A program made the translations under genes and the position numbers. The notes below the pieces were generated by a model that saw nothing but the letters and a program-made list of their open reading frames with translations, did not search any database and was not told the origin of the DNA. 45,690 nt of DNA from an uncultured Alphaproteobacteria bacterium (GTDB lineage Bacteria; Pseudomonadota; Alphaproteobacteria; HIMB59; GCA-002718135), in the NCBI GenBank assembly GCA_902530685.1, contig CACAAZ010000010.1, positions 1 to 45,690 on the forward strand, read 5' to 3'. Of the stretch, positions 8,426 through 16,095 are shown piece by piece; the stretch's first letter is position 1; each line of letters opens with the position of its first letter.

Positions 8426-9274
8426 ATGTTTTCAAAGAACATTGTTGTCGTTGGTAGTTTACACTACGATATTTTCATAGAGTCAGATAAAATTCCACAA
8501 GTAGGAGAAACTGTTCTTGGAAAAAAATGGTATCCTAAATTGGGAGGAAAGGGTGCAAATCAAGCTGCTGCACTTATTAAAGAGAACATCAATGTAAATT
8601 TTGTTAGTGCTGTTGGTAGTGATGATTTTGCAAGTTATCTAATGAATCAATTAAGTAAAAATAATATTTCAGATAAATTTTTATTAAAAACTGCTGGTAC
8701 ATCTGGGATGAGTGTAGCTATTTCTAATAAAAGCGGGAATTACAGTGCAATTGTCATTTCAGGAGCAAACTTAGAAATTTCAGAAAAAATATTAACCGAT
8801 GATAATCTATGGAAAAATTGCTCATTTTTAATGATTCAAAATGAAATCGAAGAAAAGATAAATATTAGAGCTGCTATAGAGGCAAAAAAAAGAAATATAA
8901 AAGTTTTCTTAAATGCAGCACCTGCTAAAAAAATCAATTATGAGCTATTCAATCTAGTTGATATATTACTTGTGAATGAAATTGAGTCCCAACAACTTTT
9001 AGATACAAAAAGCACAGATTTTAAAAGACTAGCAGAAGAATTATCAAATTATGTATCTAGAATAATTATAACCTTAGGTGACAAAGGTGTTGTTTACTTT
9101 GAAAAAAATAAAAAAGTTGATCATATTAATGCGCATTCTGTAGATGTAAAAAGTGCGCATGGAGCTGGTGATTATTTTGCTGGAAAATTTATTTCTAATT
9201 TTATTGAAACTAATGACTTTGAAGACTCAATTAAAACTGCTAACAAGAAAACATCAGAATTTATATCGTCTTAA
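8426..9274 (+). CDS. PfkB-family carbohydrate kinase, short C-terminus
   Basis: A 282-residue ribokinase-like protein. The start used is the ATG one base after the isomerase stop; a longer frame begins inside that gene and adds a poorly conserved hydrophobic piece. Motifs are GSLHYDIFIESDKIP, the GGKGANQAAAL substrate/ATP signature 1, LNAAPAKK, and SAHGAGDYFAGKF with the catalytic GAGD Asp. It ends about 20 residues earlier than the next kinase, so the C-terminal strand that normally follows the GAGD helix and helps form the monovalent-cation site is missing. It is probably still an active sugar kinase, but the substrate is unknown. It is a diverged paralogue of its downstream neighbour. Confidence 0.87.
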   Translation: MFSKNIVVVGSLHYDIFIESDKIPQVGETVLGKKWYPKLGGKGANQAAALIKENINVNFVSAVGSDDFASYLMNQLSKNNISDKFLLKTAGTSGMSVAISNKSGNYSAIVISGANLEISEKILTDDNLWKNCSFLMIQNEIEEKINIRAAIEAKKRNIKVFLNAAPAKKINYELFNLVDILLVNEIESQQLLDTKSTDFKRLAEELSNYVSRIIITLGDKGVVYFEKNKKVDHINAHSVDVKSAHGAGDYFAGKFISNFIETNDFEDSIKTANKKTSEFISS

Positions 9275-9320
9275 TGAGAATTAGGTTTACCAATTAAATA
9301 TTTATATTAGGATAGTTTTA

Positions 9321-10235
9321 ATGAATAAATTATCAATACTAGGGATTTTTGTTGCAGATTTAGCATTTTTTGGAAAAATACCTAAAGTTGGAGAGACAAT
9401 TTTAGGTCAAGATTTTGTTGTTGGTCCCGGAGGCAAAGGGTCTAATCAATCTGTTGCTGCAGGCAAAGCTGGTGCATCGATTGATTTTATTACAAAAGTT
9501 GGTGATGATGATTATGGGAAGATGGCTTTTCGTATTTATAAAGAAACAAATGTTGGATCAGATTTTGTTTATGTAAGTAAAGAACATAACACAGGTGTTG
9601 CTGCTATTTTACTTAACAAGGATACAGGAGAGAATGCTATTTCAGTTGTGCCAGGTGCTGCAGGTGCCTTAACAATCGAAGATATTGATAATGCAAAAGA
9701 AGTTATAACAAATTCATCAATTTTTTTAACACAGTTAGAGGCCCCAATGGATGTTGTCGTTCATGCATTAAAAATTGCAAAGGAAAATAATGTAACAACA
9801 ATTCTTAATCCTGCTCCAGCTGCCAAACTTGATCAATTTGTATTTCCATTAATCGATTATTTTACACCAAATGAGTCAGAGGCTAGTTTTTATGTATCTG
9901 GAGATATTGCAAATAAAGATGATGCGGAACAATACGGACAAGAATTTCTTAATCTTGGTGTTAAAAACTTATTAATTACTCTTGGCGATCAGGGTGTTTA
10001 TTTTCAAAATGATAAGGAAAAATATTTTGAACCAGCTTTGGATCTAGGATCCAAGGTTATTGATACTTCTGGTGCAGGAGATGCTTTTTCTGGAGCTTTT
10101 GCGACTGCTCTTTGTGAGGAAAAATCAATTCCTGATGCAATCAAATTTGCTAATGCTTTTGCTGGTATTTCTACCACACGAATTGGTACAGCTAATTCCA
10201 TGCCTTCTCGTGAGGAAATTGAAAAAATTCTATAA
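9321..10235 (+). CDS. rbsK: Ribokinase (PfkB family)
   Basis: A 304-residue full-length ribokinase-type protein: LGIFVADLAFFG start, GPGGKGSNQSVAAGKAGA signature 1 (about residues 36-53), ILNPAPAAKL, ITLGDQGVYF, and signature 2 DTSGAGDAFSGAFATAL with catalytic Asp. The C-terminus has the TANSMPSREEI segment typical of ribokinases. It is expected to phosphorylate ribose or a related sugar at the terminal hydroxyl in the cytoplasm. It lies 46 bases after its shorter paralogue, with an AGGATAG-like ribosome site. Family certain, ribose specificity likely but not proven. Confidence 0.88.
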   Translation: MNKLSILGIFVADLAFFGKIPKVGETILGQDFVVGPGGKGSNQSVAAGKAGASIDFITKVGDDDYGKMAFRIYKETNVGSDFVYVSKEHNTGVAAILLNKDTGENAISVVPGAAGALTIEDIDNAKEVITNSSIFLTQLEAPMDVVVHALKIAKENNVTTILNPAPAAKLDQFVFPLIDYFTPNESEASFYVSGDIANKDDAEQYGQEFLNLGVKNLLITLGDQGVYFQNDKEKYFEPALDLGSKVIDTSGAGDAFSGAFATALCEEKSIPDAIKFANAFAGISTTRIGTANSMPSREEIEKIL

Positions 10236-10247
10236 ATACTGTATAAT
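10219..10247 (+). promoter_or_regulatory. Near-consensus promoter giving a leaderless start
   Basis: TTGAAA at 10219-10224, a 17-base spacer and a perfect TATAAT at 10242-10247. The expected transcription start about 7 bases later coincides with the ATG at 10254, so the mRNA of the 59-residue membrane protein would be leaderless or nearly so. The -35 lies inside the end of the ribokinase gene. Confidence 0.6.
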
Positions 10248-10253
10248 CATTTT

Positions 10254-10433
10254 ATGCAGTTATTTTTAGAAAGACTCGTGTATTTTTGGGCTGGAATTAC
10301 AGCAATTGGTCTTTTAATTGCGGTAGCTTACTGGGCAATAGCAACAATTATCTATGTGGCTTTTATTGCACTATTTGTTGCTATAGCTGCAACACTTTTC
10401 TATCATTTTTATTGGTCCAAAAGAGACAATTAA
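10254..10433 (+). CDS. Small membrane protein, 59 residues, unknown function
   Basis: ATG at 10254 to TAA at 10431-10433. The protein starts MQLFLERLVYFWAG and ends FYHFYWSKRDN; the middle is an almost unbroken hydrophobic run of about 40 residues rich in Ala, Ile and Leu, enough for two membrane spans or one long hairpin. It has no homology I recognise. Support comes from a near-consensus promoter ending 6 bases before the ATG and from filling an otherwise empty gap between ribokinase and exonuclease I genes. It could be an assembly or stress factor, but nothing in the sequence says which. Confidence 0.62.
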   Translation: MQLFLERLVYFWAGITAIGLLIAVAYWAIATIIYVAFIALFVAIAATLFYHFYWSKRDN

Positions 10434-10468
10434 TAGTTTATAAAAAAAACTCATAAGGTTATTTATTT

Positions 10469-11980
10469 GTGTCAAAATACATATTTTACGATTTAGAAAC
10501 TTCAGGTAGAGGAAAAAAAGAATATCCAACTGCTTTTGGGACCACTCCAAAATGGGAACAGATAATGCAAATTGCTGCTATCGTAACTGACTCAAATTTT
10601 AATCAAACAAACCAAAATATGAATGAATTTTGTAGGCCTAGAACATCAGTGATTTCTCAACCTGGCGCTTTAATTACTACATTGAAGGGAATGCGTGAAG
10701 CACTTGGCGCTCCTCAGTCATCTTATGAATTAATAAAAAAAATTAATAAAACTTTTGATAGTTGGAAAAAAGATGATCCAAGTTCTACTTTTATTGGGCA
10801 TAATATAATGGAATTCGATGAATCAGTTCTTGAATACAATTTTTTCACTCATATGTTTTATCCTTATGTTACAAGAAAGAGTAGGGGGGATACATTAAAT
10901 TTAGCGAGAGGTTTATATGCAATTAATCCTTCAAGTATTAAAACACCTCTCACAGAAAGAGGTAATCCTAGTTTTAAACTAGAAAAAATTGCGGAGATGA
11001 ACAATTTGCCTGTTGAATTTGCTCATGATGCATTTTCAGATGTTAAGACATCAATTGCCCTTACAAAATATATTAATGAAGCAGACACAACTAATTGGAG
11101 TCAACTTCAAATGACAATGAGTAAAGAAGATGCAATTGAATATATAAACAAAAATAAAGGTTTTTGTTTTATGACAAGCTTTGGAGGAAGAATTAAACTT
11201 CAAGCTTTGTCTGTGGTATGTGAGTCACAATATAATGGCTGGTTTCATACAATTGATTTGGCTCATGACCCAACACCATTAATAGAAGCTAATCCTGAAG
11301 AATTTAAAAAACTTATCAAAAGAAAAAATAGATACGTTATCACTAATCAGCACCCTATTATTTTACCAGGTAAGATTGCATCTAATTATGAGCCATATGA
11401 TGAAATTGGTTCTGATATATTAAATGAAAGAGCTAAAATAGTTTTTAAAAATAAAGATTTAGCAGAAAAGTTTAAGCTTATGGAAATTGACAGACGTATC
11501 GAAAAAGAAGATGAAAAATCTCAAGATAATATATTTCCTGAAAGTGCAGCAAATGCTTTTCTTGATTTTAAACAATCAACAGAAATAGCTAAATTTCATG
11601 AACAGAATGACTGGAATGAAAAATATAAAATTGCTCTTTCAATAAAAGAGCCAAAAGCAACCTTTATTTTAAAAAGACTTATATTCGATGAAAGTCCAAA
11701 GACTCTATCAAAAGAAGACTTTAAAATGATACACCGCGAGTTACATGAAAGGCTAGTAATTAATCAAGAAAGACCTTTTACTACTATACCTGAAGCAATG
11801 TCACAAACTGATACTGAATTAGTTAAAATGGAAGAAAGTGATGTTGAAAACAAAGACCAAAAAATGCAAATTTTAAAAGATTATAATGTCTATTTAAATT
11901 TTATGGAGAAATATTTTTCTAATAAAAATGCGGAACCCCTTCCAAGTGGTAAAGAACTGAGCAAAATAATTTTTGGTTAA
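10469..11980 (+). CDS. sbcB: Exodeoxyribonuclease I
   Basis: A 503-residue DEDDh 3'-5' exonuclease. The catalytic motifs are FYDLETSG (Asp8/Glu10), GHNIMEFDESVLE (motif II) and FAHDAFSDVKTS (motif III His/Asp). The ExoI-specific part follows, with PTAFGTTPKWEQIMQ near the start and an SH3-like and C-terminal helical region that includes a WNEKYKIAL segment. ExoI digests single-stranded DNA in recombination and repair and normally binds SSB. The start is GTG at 10469 behind an AAGG-like ribosome site. The stop overlaps the uppP start by one base (TAATG), so the two are coupled. Length matches the E. coli enzyme (475) with small insertions. Confidence 0.92.
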   Translation: MSKYIFYDLETSGRGKKEYPTAFGTTPKWEQIMQIAAIVTDSNFNQTNQNMNEFCRPRTSVISQPGALITTLKGMREALGAPQSSYELIKKINKTFDSWKKDDPSSTFIGHNIMEFDESVLEYNFFTHMFYPYVTRKSRGDTLNLARGLYAINPSSIKTPLTERGNPSFKLEKIAEMNNLPVEFAHDAFSDVKTSIALTKYINEADTTNWSQLQMTMSKEDAIEYINKNKGFCFMTSFGGRIKLQALSVVCESQYNGWFHTIDLAHDPTPLIEANPEEFKKLIKRKNRYVITNQHPIILPGKIASNYEPYDEIGSDILNERAKIVFKNKDLAEKFKLMEIDRRIEKEDEKSQDNIFPESAANAFLDFKQSTEIAKFHEQNDWNEKYKIALSIKEPKATFILKRLIFDESPKTLSKEDFKMIHRELHERLVINQERPFTTIPEAMSQTDTELVKMEESDVENKDQKMQILKDYNVYLNFMEKYFSNKNAEPLPSGKELSKIIFG

Positions 11981-12765
11981 TGTTTGAGCTTCAATATTTT
12001 ATCATTGGAATTATCCAAGGCTTTACGGAATTTTTGCCAATTAGTTCTTCTGGGCATTTAGTTCTTGTATCAGAATTAACTGGTTGGCAGGATCAAGGTC
12101 TTTTTACTGATGTTGCTGTACATGTCGGAACATTGTTTGCAGTTATAATTTATCTAAGATCTCATATAACATTATTAATTAAGAGTTTCTTCTCTCTTCA
12201 GCTTTCTCAAAATGATAATTTAATTAAAATTATAATCGCAACAATACCAGCGATAATAGTTGGGTTTATTATTTTTGATTTTATCCAATTATATTTTCGA
12301 GATATCAAGGTTGTAGCAGTGACAAGCGTTGTTTTTGCTGCTCTATTATTTGTAGCAGATCATTTTAAGACGAAAATAACCTCCTGGGATAAGATGAGTT
12401 ATGTTCAAGCTTTTATTATTGGTTTATTTCAAGTATTAGCATTTATACCTGGAGCAAGTAGAGCAGGCGTTACAATTACTGGAGCACGTTTTTTAGGATT
12501 TGATAGATCATCCGCAGCAATATTTTCTATGCTTTTATCCATTCCTATTATTTTAGCTTCCTTAGTTTTAACTAGTTTAGATTTAATAAGTAGTGCTGTG
12601 GTAAATATAAATTTATACAAATCTTTATTTGCAGCATTTGTTGCGTGTATTACTGCTTTAGTATCAATTAATATCATGATGCGAATAATACAAAGATCAA
12701 CGTTTAATATATTTATTATTTATAGAGTTTTATTAGGATTTATTTTATTATATTTTTATGCATAA
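11980..12765 (+). CDS. uppP: Undecaprenyl-diphosphatase UppP (BacA family)
   Basis: A 261-residue polytopic membrane protein with both active-site motifs: GFTEFLPISSSGHLVL (about residues 15-30) and PGASRAGVTITGARFLGFD in the middle. UppP dephosphorylates undecaprenyl diphosphate to recycle the lipid carrier of peptidoglycan and O-antigen synthesis, and gives bacitracin tolerance. It overlaps sbcB by one base upstream and the aldolase gene by 8 bases downstream, a tight operon with no functional logic apparent. The family call is secure. Confidence 0.96.
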   Translation: MFELQYFIIGIIQGFTEFLPISSSGHLVLVSELTGWQDQGLFTDVAVHVGTLFAVIIYLRSHITLLIKSFFSLQLSQNDNLIKIIIATIPAIIVGFIIFDFIQLYFRDIKVVAVTSVVFAALLFVADHFKTKITSWDKMSYVQAFIIGLFQVLAFIPGASRAGVTITGARFLGFDRSSAAIFSMLLSIPIILASLVLTSLDLISSAVVNINLYKSLFAAFVACITALVSINIMMRIIQRSTFNIFIIYRVLLGFILLYFYA

Positions 12766-13687
12766 AATATCTGGAGTCTATAGTGCCTCACTGACACCTG
12801 TAAAAGAAGATTTATCAATAAATAAAGATCTTTACCTTCGTCATTGTCAATACTTAATGAGGCAGGGACATGATGGTCTTGCAATATTTGGCACTACAGG
12901 AGAAGCAAATAGCTTTTCTGTACAAGAAAAAAAAGATCATCTAGATTTTTTAATTTCTAATCGTATCGATCCTAATATCCTTATTCCTGGAACTGGATCC
13001 TCCTCTTTAAATGAGGCAATTGATATGACCAAACATGCTGCTAAAAATAAAGTAAAAGCCGTTCTTTTACTTCCACCCTTTTATTACAAGAACGTTACTA
13101 ATGAAGGTGTTATAAATTTCTACCGCCATATTATTGAAAGAGTAGGTGAGAGTGATCTACAATATATTTTGTATCATATTCCTCAAAATTCATATGTATC
13201 AATTGATTTTAAAATGATTGAAATTTTATTAAAGCTTTATCCTAATAATATAATTGGATTAAAAGATTCAAGTGGTGATAGTGATAGAATGATGAAAATA
13301 ATAAAATATTTCAATGATTTTGCTGTATTTTGCGGTCATGACAGCTTAGCATTAAATATCTGTAAGCGAGGTGGTGCTGGTGCAATTACGGCTGGTACAA
13401 ATGTATGTGGTAAATTGCTAAGTTTTATCATTAAAAATTATAGAAACGAAAGCAACATTAAAAATTTTGCTGATATGCAAAAATTATTACAACAAATTCG
13501 TCAAGTTATTACTTCCCATGAACCAATAAGTCTAATGAAAGCCTATTTTTCTATTGTAGATAATATTTCTGATTGGAATAATGTTCTGCCTCCGCTTAAA
13601 AAAATAGCAGATCCTAAAAATCAAAGGTCTGTTTTAATTTTAAAAGAATTAGTAAAAAAAATAGATCCGTTAATAGCGAATACTTGA
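12758..13687 (+). CDS. DapA/NAL-superfamily class I aldolase, probably not lysine DapA
   Basis: A 309-residue TIM-barrel Schiff-base aldolase. The active-site residues are clear: T46-T47 in FGTTGEAN, Y139 in LYHIPQ and the Schiff-base lysine K169 in IGLKDSSGD. True dihydrodipicolinate synthases have an arginine two residues after the Pro of this Tyr loop (YNVPSRT in E. coli); here the loop is YHIPQNS with Asn, which argues for another 2-keto acid substrate, such as a keto-deoxy sugar acid or N-acetylneuraminate-type compound. It shares 8 bases with uppP. Its 3' end overlaps the convergent fxsA gene by 18 bases. The sugar genes a few kb upstream make a catabolic aldolase role attractive (inference). 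Confidence 0.86.
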   Translation: MHKISGVYSASLTPVKEDLSINKDLYLRHCQYLMRQGHDGLAIFGTTGEANSFSVQEKKDHLDFLISNRIDPNILIPGTGSSSLNEAIDMTKHAAKNKVKAVLLLPPFYYKNVTNEGVINFYRHIIERVGESDLQYILYHIPQNSYVSIDFKMIEILLKLYPNNIIGLKDSSGDSDRMMKIIKYFNDFAVFCGHDSLALNICKRGGAGAITAGTNVCGKLLSFIIKNYRNESNIKNFADMQKLLQQIRQVITSHEPISLMKAYFSIVDNISDWNNVLPPLKKIADPKNQRSVLILKELVKKIDPLIANT

Positions 13688-14029
13688 GTTAAAATATTTT
13701 TTTGCTTTTGAAGCAATGAAATTTTGAACTGGCTTAAGAAATACAGCAAAGCCAATACAATCTGTAAAAAATCCAGGAGTAATTAATAGTAAACCTGAAA
13801 TTAACAAGAATATACCACCTTTTATTTCTTCAGTTGGCATTATTCCATGTGATAAATTTTTTTGTGCATCAAATAATAGTTTTATTCCCTGTCGGCGAAC
13901 TAAAAATATACCAACAAGAGCAGTTATCAAGATTATAGCAATTGTATTAAGAATACCAATGTTTGAACCAATTGTTATAAAAATGCTAATTTCAATTATG
14001 GGAATTATTATAAATGCTAAAAAAATCAC
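13670..14029 (-). CDS. fxsA: FxsA family membrane protein
   Basis: A 119-residue protein with three to four hydrophobic segments and the family pattern: an N-terminal IPIIEISIFITIGSNIG, then LVGIFLVRRQGIKLL, and GLLLITPGFFTDCIGF. FxsA is an inner-membrane protein whose overproduction suppresses F-plasmid exclusion of phage T7; its normal role is unknown. The start overlaps the stop of the SbmA-like gene by one base, so the two are translated together. The 3' end overlaps the convergent aldolase gene by 18 bases. Confidence 0.93.
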   Translation of the reverse strand: MIFLAFIIIPIIEISIFITIGSNIGILNTIAIILITALVGIFLVRRQGIKLLFDAQKNLSHGIMPTEEIKGGIFLLISGLLLITPGFFTDCIGFAVFLKPVQNFIASKAKKYFNSSIRY

Positions 14030-15030
14030 TAACGGACTATACCAGTTTTTTCATCCTTTATGTTTTTTTCTATTTTATTCTCAAATTCTCTTAATCTTTT
14101 GTAAACACTTGCTAACTCAATAATAGTTGGCCAAGCTCTAAGTAAATACTGCATTGAGCCTTCAACTCTTCCAAAAGCTCTTATTATTTGTTGCATCACA
14201 CCAAGAGTAACTACACCAGCTACAATTGCAGGGGCAAGAAAAACGTAAGCACTTAAAACATTAGCTTGGAGATAAGCTACTCTTCCAATATTGAAATAAA
14301 GATATCTGAGGTAGCTTAAGAAATGGATTTTTCGAACATCATCAAATAATTCCTCTAATCTTTTTGGTCTTACAGTACCATCGTCTTCTGCTATAACCAG
14401 TATTTTTCTATAAGCTGCTTCCTGTTTTTGAAGATCATATTCAACTCCCACTAGTCTTAATATATAACCTAAAATAATTAAAAATAGTGTTCCTCCTATT
14501 GACCAAATTAATGCACCAGTAATTAATCCATATTCCCATTCACCAAAGAAGAAAATTGGAATACCAATGCTCAAACCAAATAATATTGGAATAAATTCAA
14601 CAATTATCATTATGGCTTCGATAAAACTTGTTCCTAGCCCTTCCATAATTCTGGAAAACTTAATTGTATCTTCTTGAACTCTTTGAGACGCTCCTTCAAT
14701 AGTTCTTGCTTGATCGTATACTGAATGGTACCATTCAACCATTGCAGTACGCCATCTAAAAAGAAAATGTGCTGTAAAAAAACTTACTGCAACTGCCAAG
14801 GCTACATAAATACCTGCTAGTGTTATAAATGAGAAAAGGCTTTGCCAATATTCAGTAATAGTAATTGCATTTGGCTCACCTAAGGCTTTCTGAATCATGT
14901 CATAAAACTCACCAAACCACTCATTTATTTTTACATCTATTTGAACTTGAACCCAAAGAGAAGATAGTATTATTGCCGATCCAGCCCAAGCCCATAAATA
15001 CCATTTTGGTTCTGTGAAGAATTTAAACAT
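14029..15030 (-). CDS. SbmA/BacA-like peptide transporter, N-terminally short
   Basis: A 333-residue membrane protein that matches the core and C-terminus of SbmA/BacA: FRWRTAMVEWYHSVYDQ, RTIEGASQRVQEDTIKF, EAAYRKILVIAEDDGT, YLYFNIGRVAYLQAN and PAIVAGVVTLGVMQQI, ending with a KRLREFE helix. SbmA imports peptides and peptide antibiotics using the proton gradient. E. coli SbmA has 406 residues; from memory of that sequence, roughly the first 80, with two membrane spans, are absent, since this protein starts at the span before KINEWFGEFYDMIQ. No in-frame coding sequence fills the upstream gap. It overlaps fxsA by one base. Either a short natural subfamily or a lineage-specific truncation. Confidence 0.88.
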   Translation of the reverse strand: MFKFFTEPKWYLWAWAGSAIILSSLWVQVQIDVKINEWFGEFYDMIQKALGEPNAITITEYWQSLFSFITLAGIYVALAVAVSFFTAHFLFRWRTAMVEWYHSVYDQARTIEGASQRVQEDTIKFSRIMEGLGTSFIEAIMIIVEFIPILFGLSIGIPIFFFGEWEYGLITGALIWSIGGTLFLIILGYILRLVGVEYDLQKQEAAYRKILVIAEDDGTVRPKRLEELFDDVRKIHFLSYLRYLYFNIGRVAYLQANVLSAYVFLAPAIVAGVVTLGVMQQIIRAFGRVEGSMQYLLRAWPTIIELASVYKRLREFENKIEKNIKDEKTGIVR

Positions 15031-15082
15031 ATTAAATATATAGATGTAAAATTATTTTTAAAAAGAAGTCTTAAGATTAAAA

Positions 15083-15166
15083 TTATTTCTTTTTTTGACG
15101 TTTTTTATTTCTTCTATATTTAGAACCTCTTTTACGTCTACCTCTGTGTTTTTTTGGATATCCCAT
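15083..15166 (-). CDS. 27-residue strongly basic peptide, possibly ribosome-associated
   Basis: ATG at 15166, TAA at 15085-15083. The peptide starts MGYPKKHRGRRKRG, continues SKYRR and ends in KKK. Sixteen of 27 residues are Lys or Arg and there are no acidic residues. A near-consensus promoter sits directly in front, with the -10 box ending 10 bases before the ATG. The composition, length and MG...RG..KYR...KKK layout recall the small ribosomal protein bTHX (about 26 residues), but I cannot show homology. It lies between the LysR gene and the SbmA-like gene. A chance open frame of this length is easy in general, but one this uniformly basic with its own promoter is less so. Confidence 0.55.
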   Translation of the reverse strand: MGYPKKHRGRRKRGSKYRRNKKRQKKK

Positions 15167-15176
15167 ATTATGGCCA

Positions 15177-15204
15177 TGTATACAAAAATTAAATATTAAG
15201 TCAA
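15177..15204 (-). promoter_or_regulatory. Promoter of the 27-residue basic peptide
   Basis: Minus strand: TTGACT (15204-15199), a 16-base spacer, TATACA (15182-15177). The expected transcript start lies about 4 bases before the ATG at 15166, so the message is nearly leaderless. The promoter fills the 41-base space after the LysR stop. It may also serve the SbmA-like and fxsA genes downstream. Confidence 0.55.
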
Positions 15205-15207
15205 AGA

Positions 15208-16095
15208 TTAATAATGCCAATCTTTTGCTTCATTAAACAAAAAATCACGGAATACCTCTAATCGTCTGTCATTTTTAAAAGACTCGGAATAAACAAAGTA
15301 TGTTTGATATGAAGGACCCTCTAAATTTGGTAATACTCTAACTAACTGAGGTTTATCAGCTACCATGTAATCAGGTAAAGAAGCTAGACCACCACCTTTT
15401 TCAATTGCAAGAGACATAGCATAAATACTGTTAACTCTAAATTTAGGTCTTCTTTTTGATCCTTCTTTTCCAATTTTTAAAATCCAATCTATGTTTGAAA
15501 TGGGAGAAGGCAGACCTGCACCAAAGCATATCAAATCATGTTTATCTAAATCATTAACACTACGAGGAATGCCATTTTTTTGCAAATATTCTGAAGCAGC
15601 ATAAATATGGTTATGAAAATTAACAAATTTTTTAAAAATTAGATTTGCTTGTGTAGGTTTTTTTACTCTAACCGCAACATCAGCTACTCTTGCAGCAAGA
15701 TCAACTTCTTCATCACTCATGATTAAGCTAACATCTATTTCTGGATATTGGTTTGCAAACTTATTAATTCTTGGCGTAAGCCATGTAGAACCAAATCCAA
15801 CAGTTGTGCTTACATTTAGTCTACCAACTGGTTTAGTTTTTTTATCCAATAATTTTTTTTCAAAATCAGAAATTGAAAAATTGATATCATTTACAGTATT
15901 AAATAAATTTTCTCCTTGTTCAGTTAAGCGTACACCTTTTTGATGTCTTATAAATAAAGGAGTTTTAAGATCTAATTCGAGATCCTGTATTTGTCTACTT
16001 AAAGCGGATTGACTTATATTTAATTTTGCACTAGCTTTTGAAATACTTCTTGAAATAGCTATTTCGTAAAATGATTTTAATTTATCCCAATCCAT
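15208..16095 (-). CDS. LysR family transcriptional regulator
   Basis: A 295-residue LysR-type regulator. The winged helix-turn-helix occupies about residues 1-60 (SISKASAKLNISQSALSRQI is the recognition region, followed by LELDLKTPLFIRH). The rest is a periplasmic-binding-like effector domain with VSTTVGFGSTWL at its start. Such proteins bind a small metabolite and usually activate an adjacent or divergent operon. The start overlaps the stop of rpe by one base, so it is made with the pentose-phosphate epimerase. A sugar-phosphate effector is possible but unproven. Confidence 0.93.
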   Translation of the reverse strand: MDWDKLKSFYEIAISRSISKASAKLNISQSALSRQIQDLELDLKTPLFIRHQKGVRLTEQGENLFNTVNDINFSISDFEKKLLDKKTKPVGRLNVSTTVGFGSTWLTPRINKFANQYPEIDVSLIMSDEEVDLAARVADVAVRVKKPTQANLIFKKFVNFHNHIYAASEYLQKNGIPRSVNDLDKHDLICFGAGLPSPISNIDWILKIGKEGSKRRPKFRVNSIYAMSLAIEKGGGLASLPDYMVADKPQLVRVLPNLEGPSYQTYFVYSESFKNDRRLEVFRDFLFNEAKDWHY

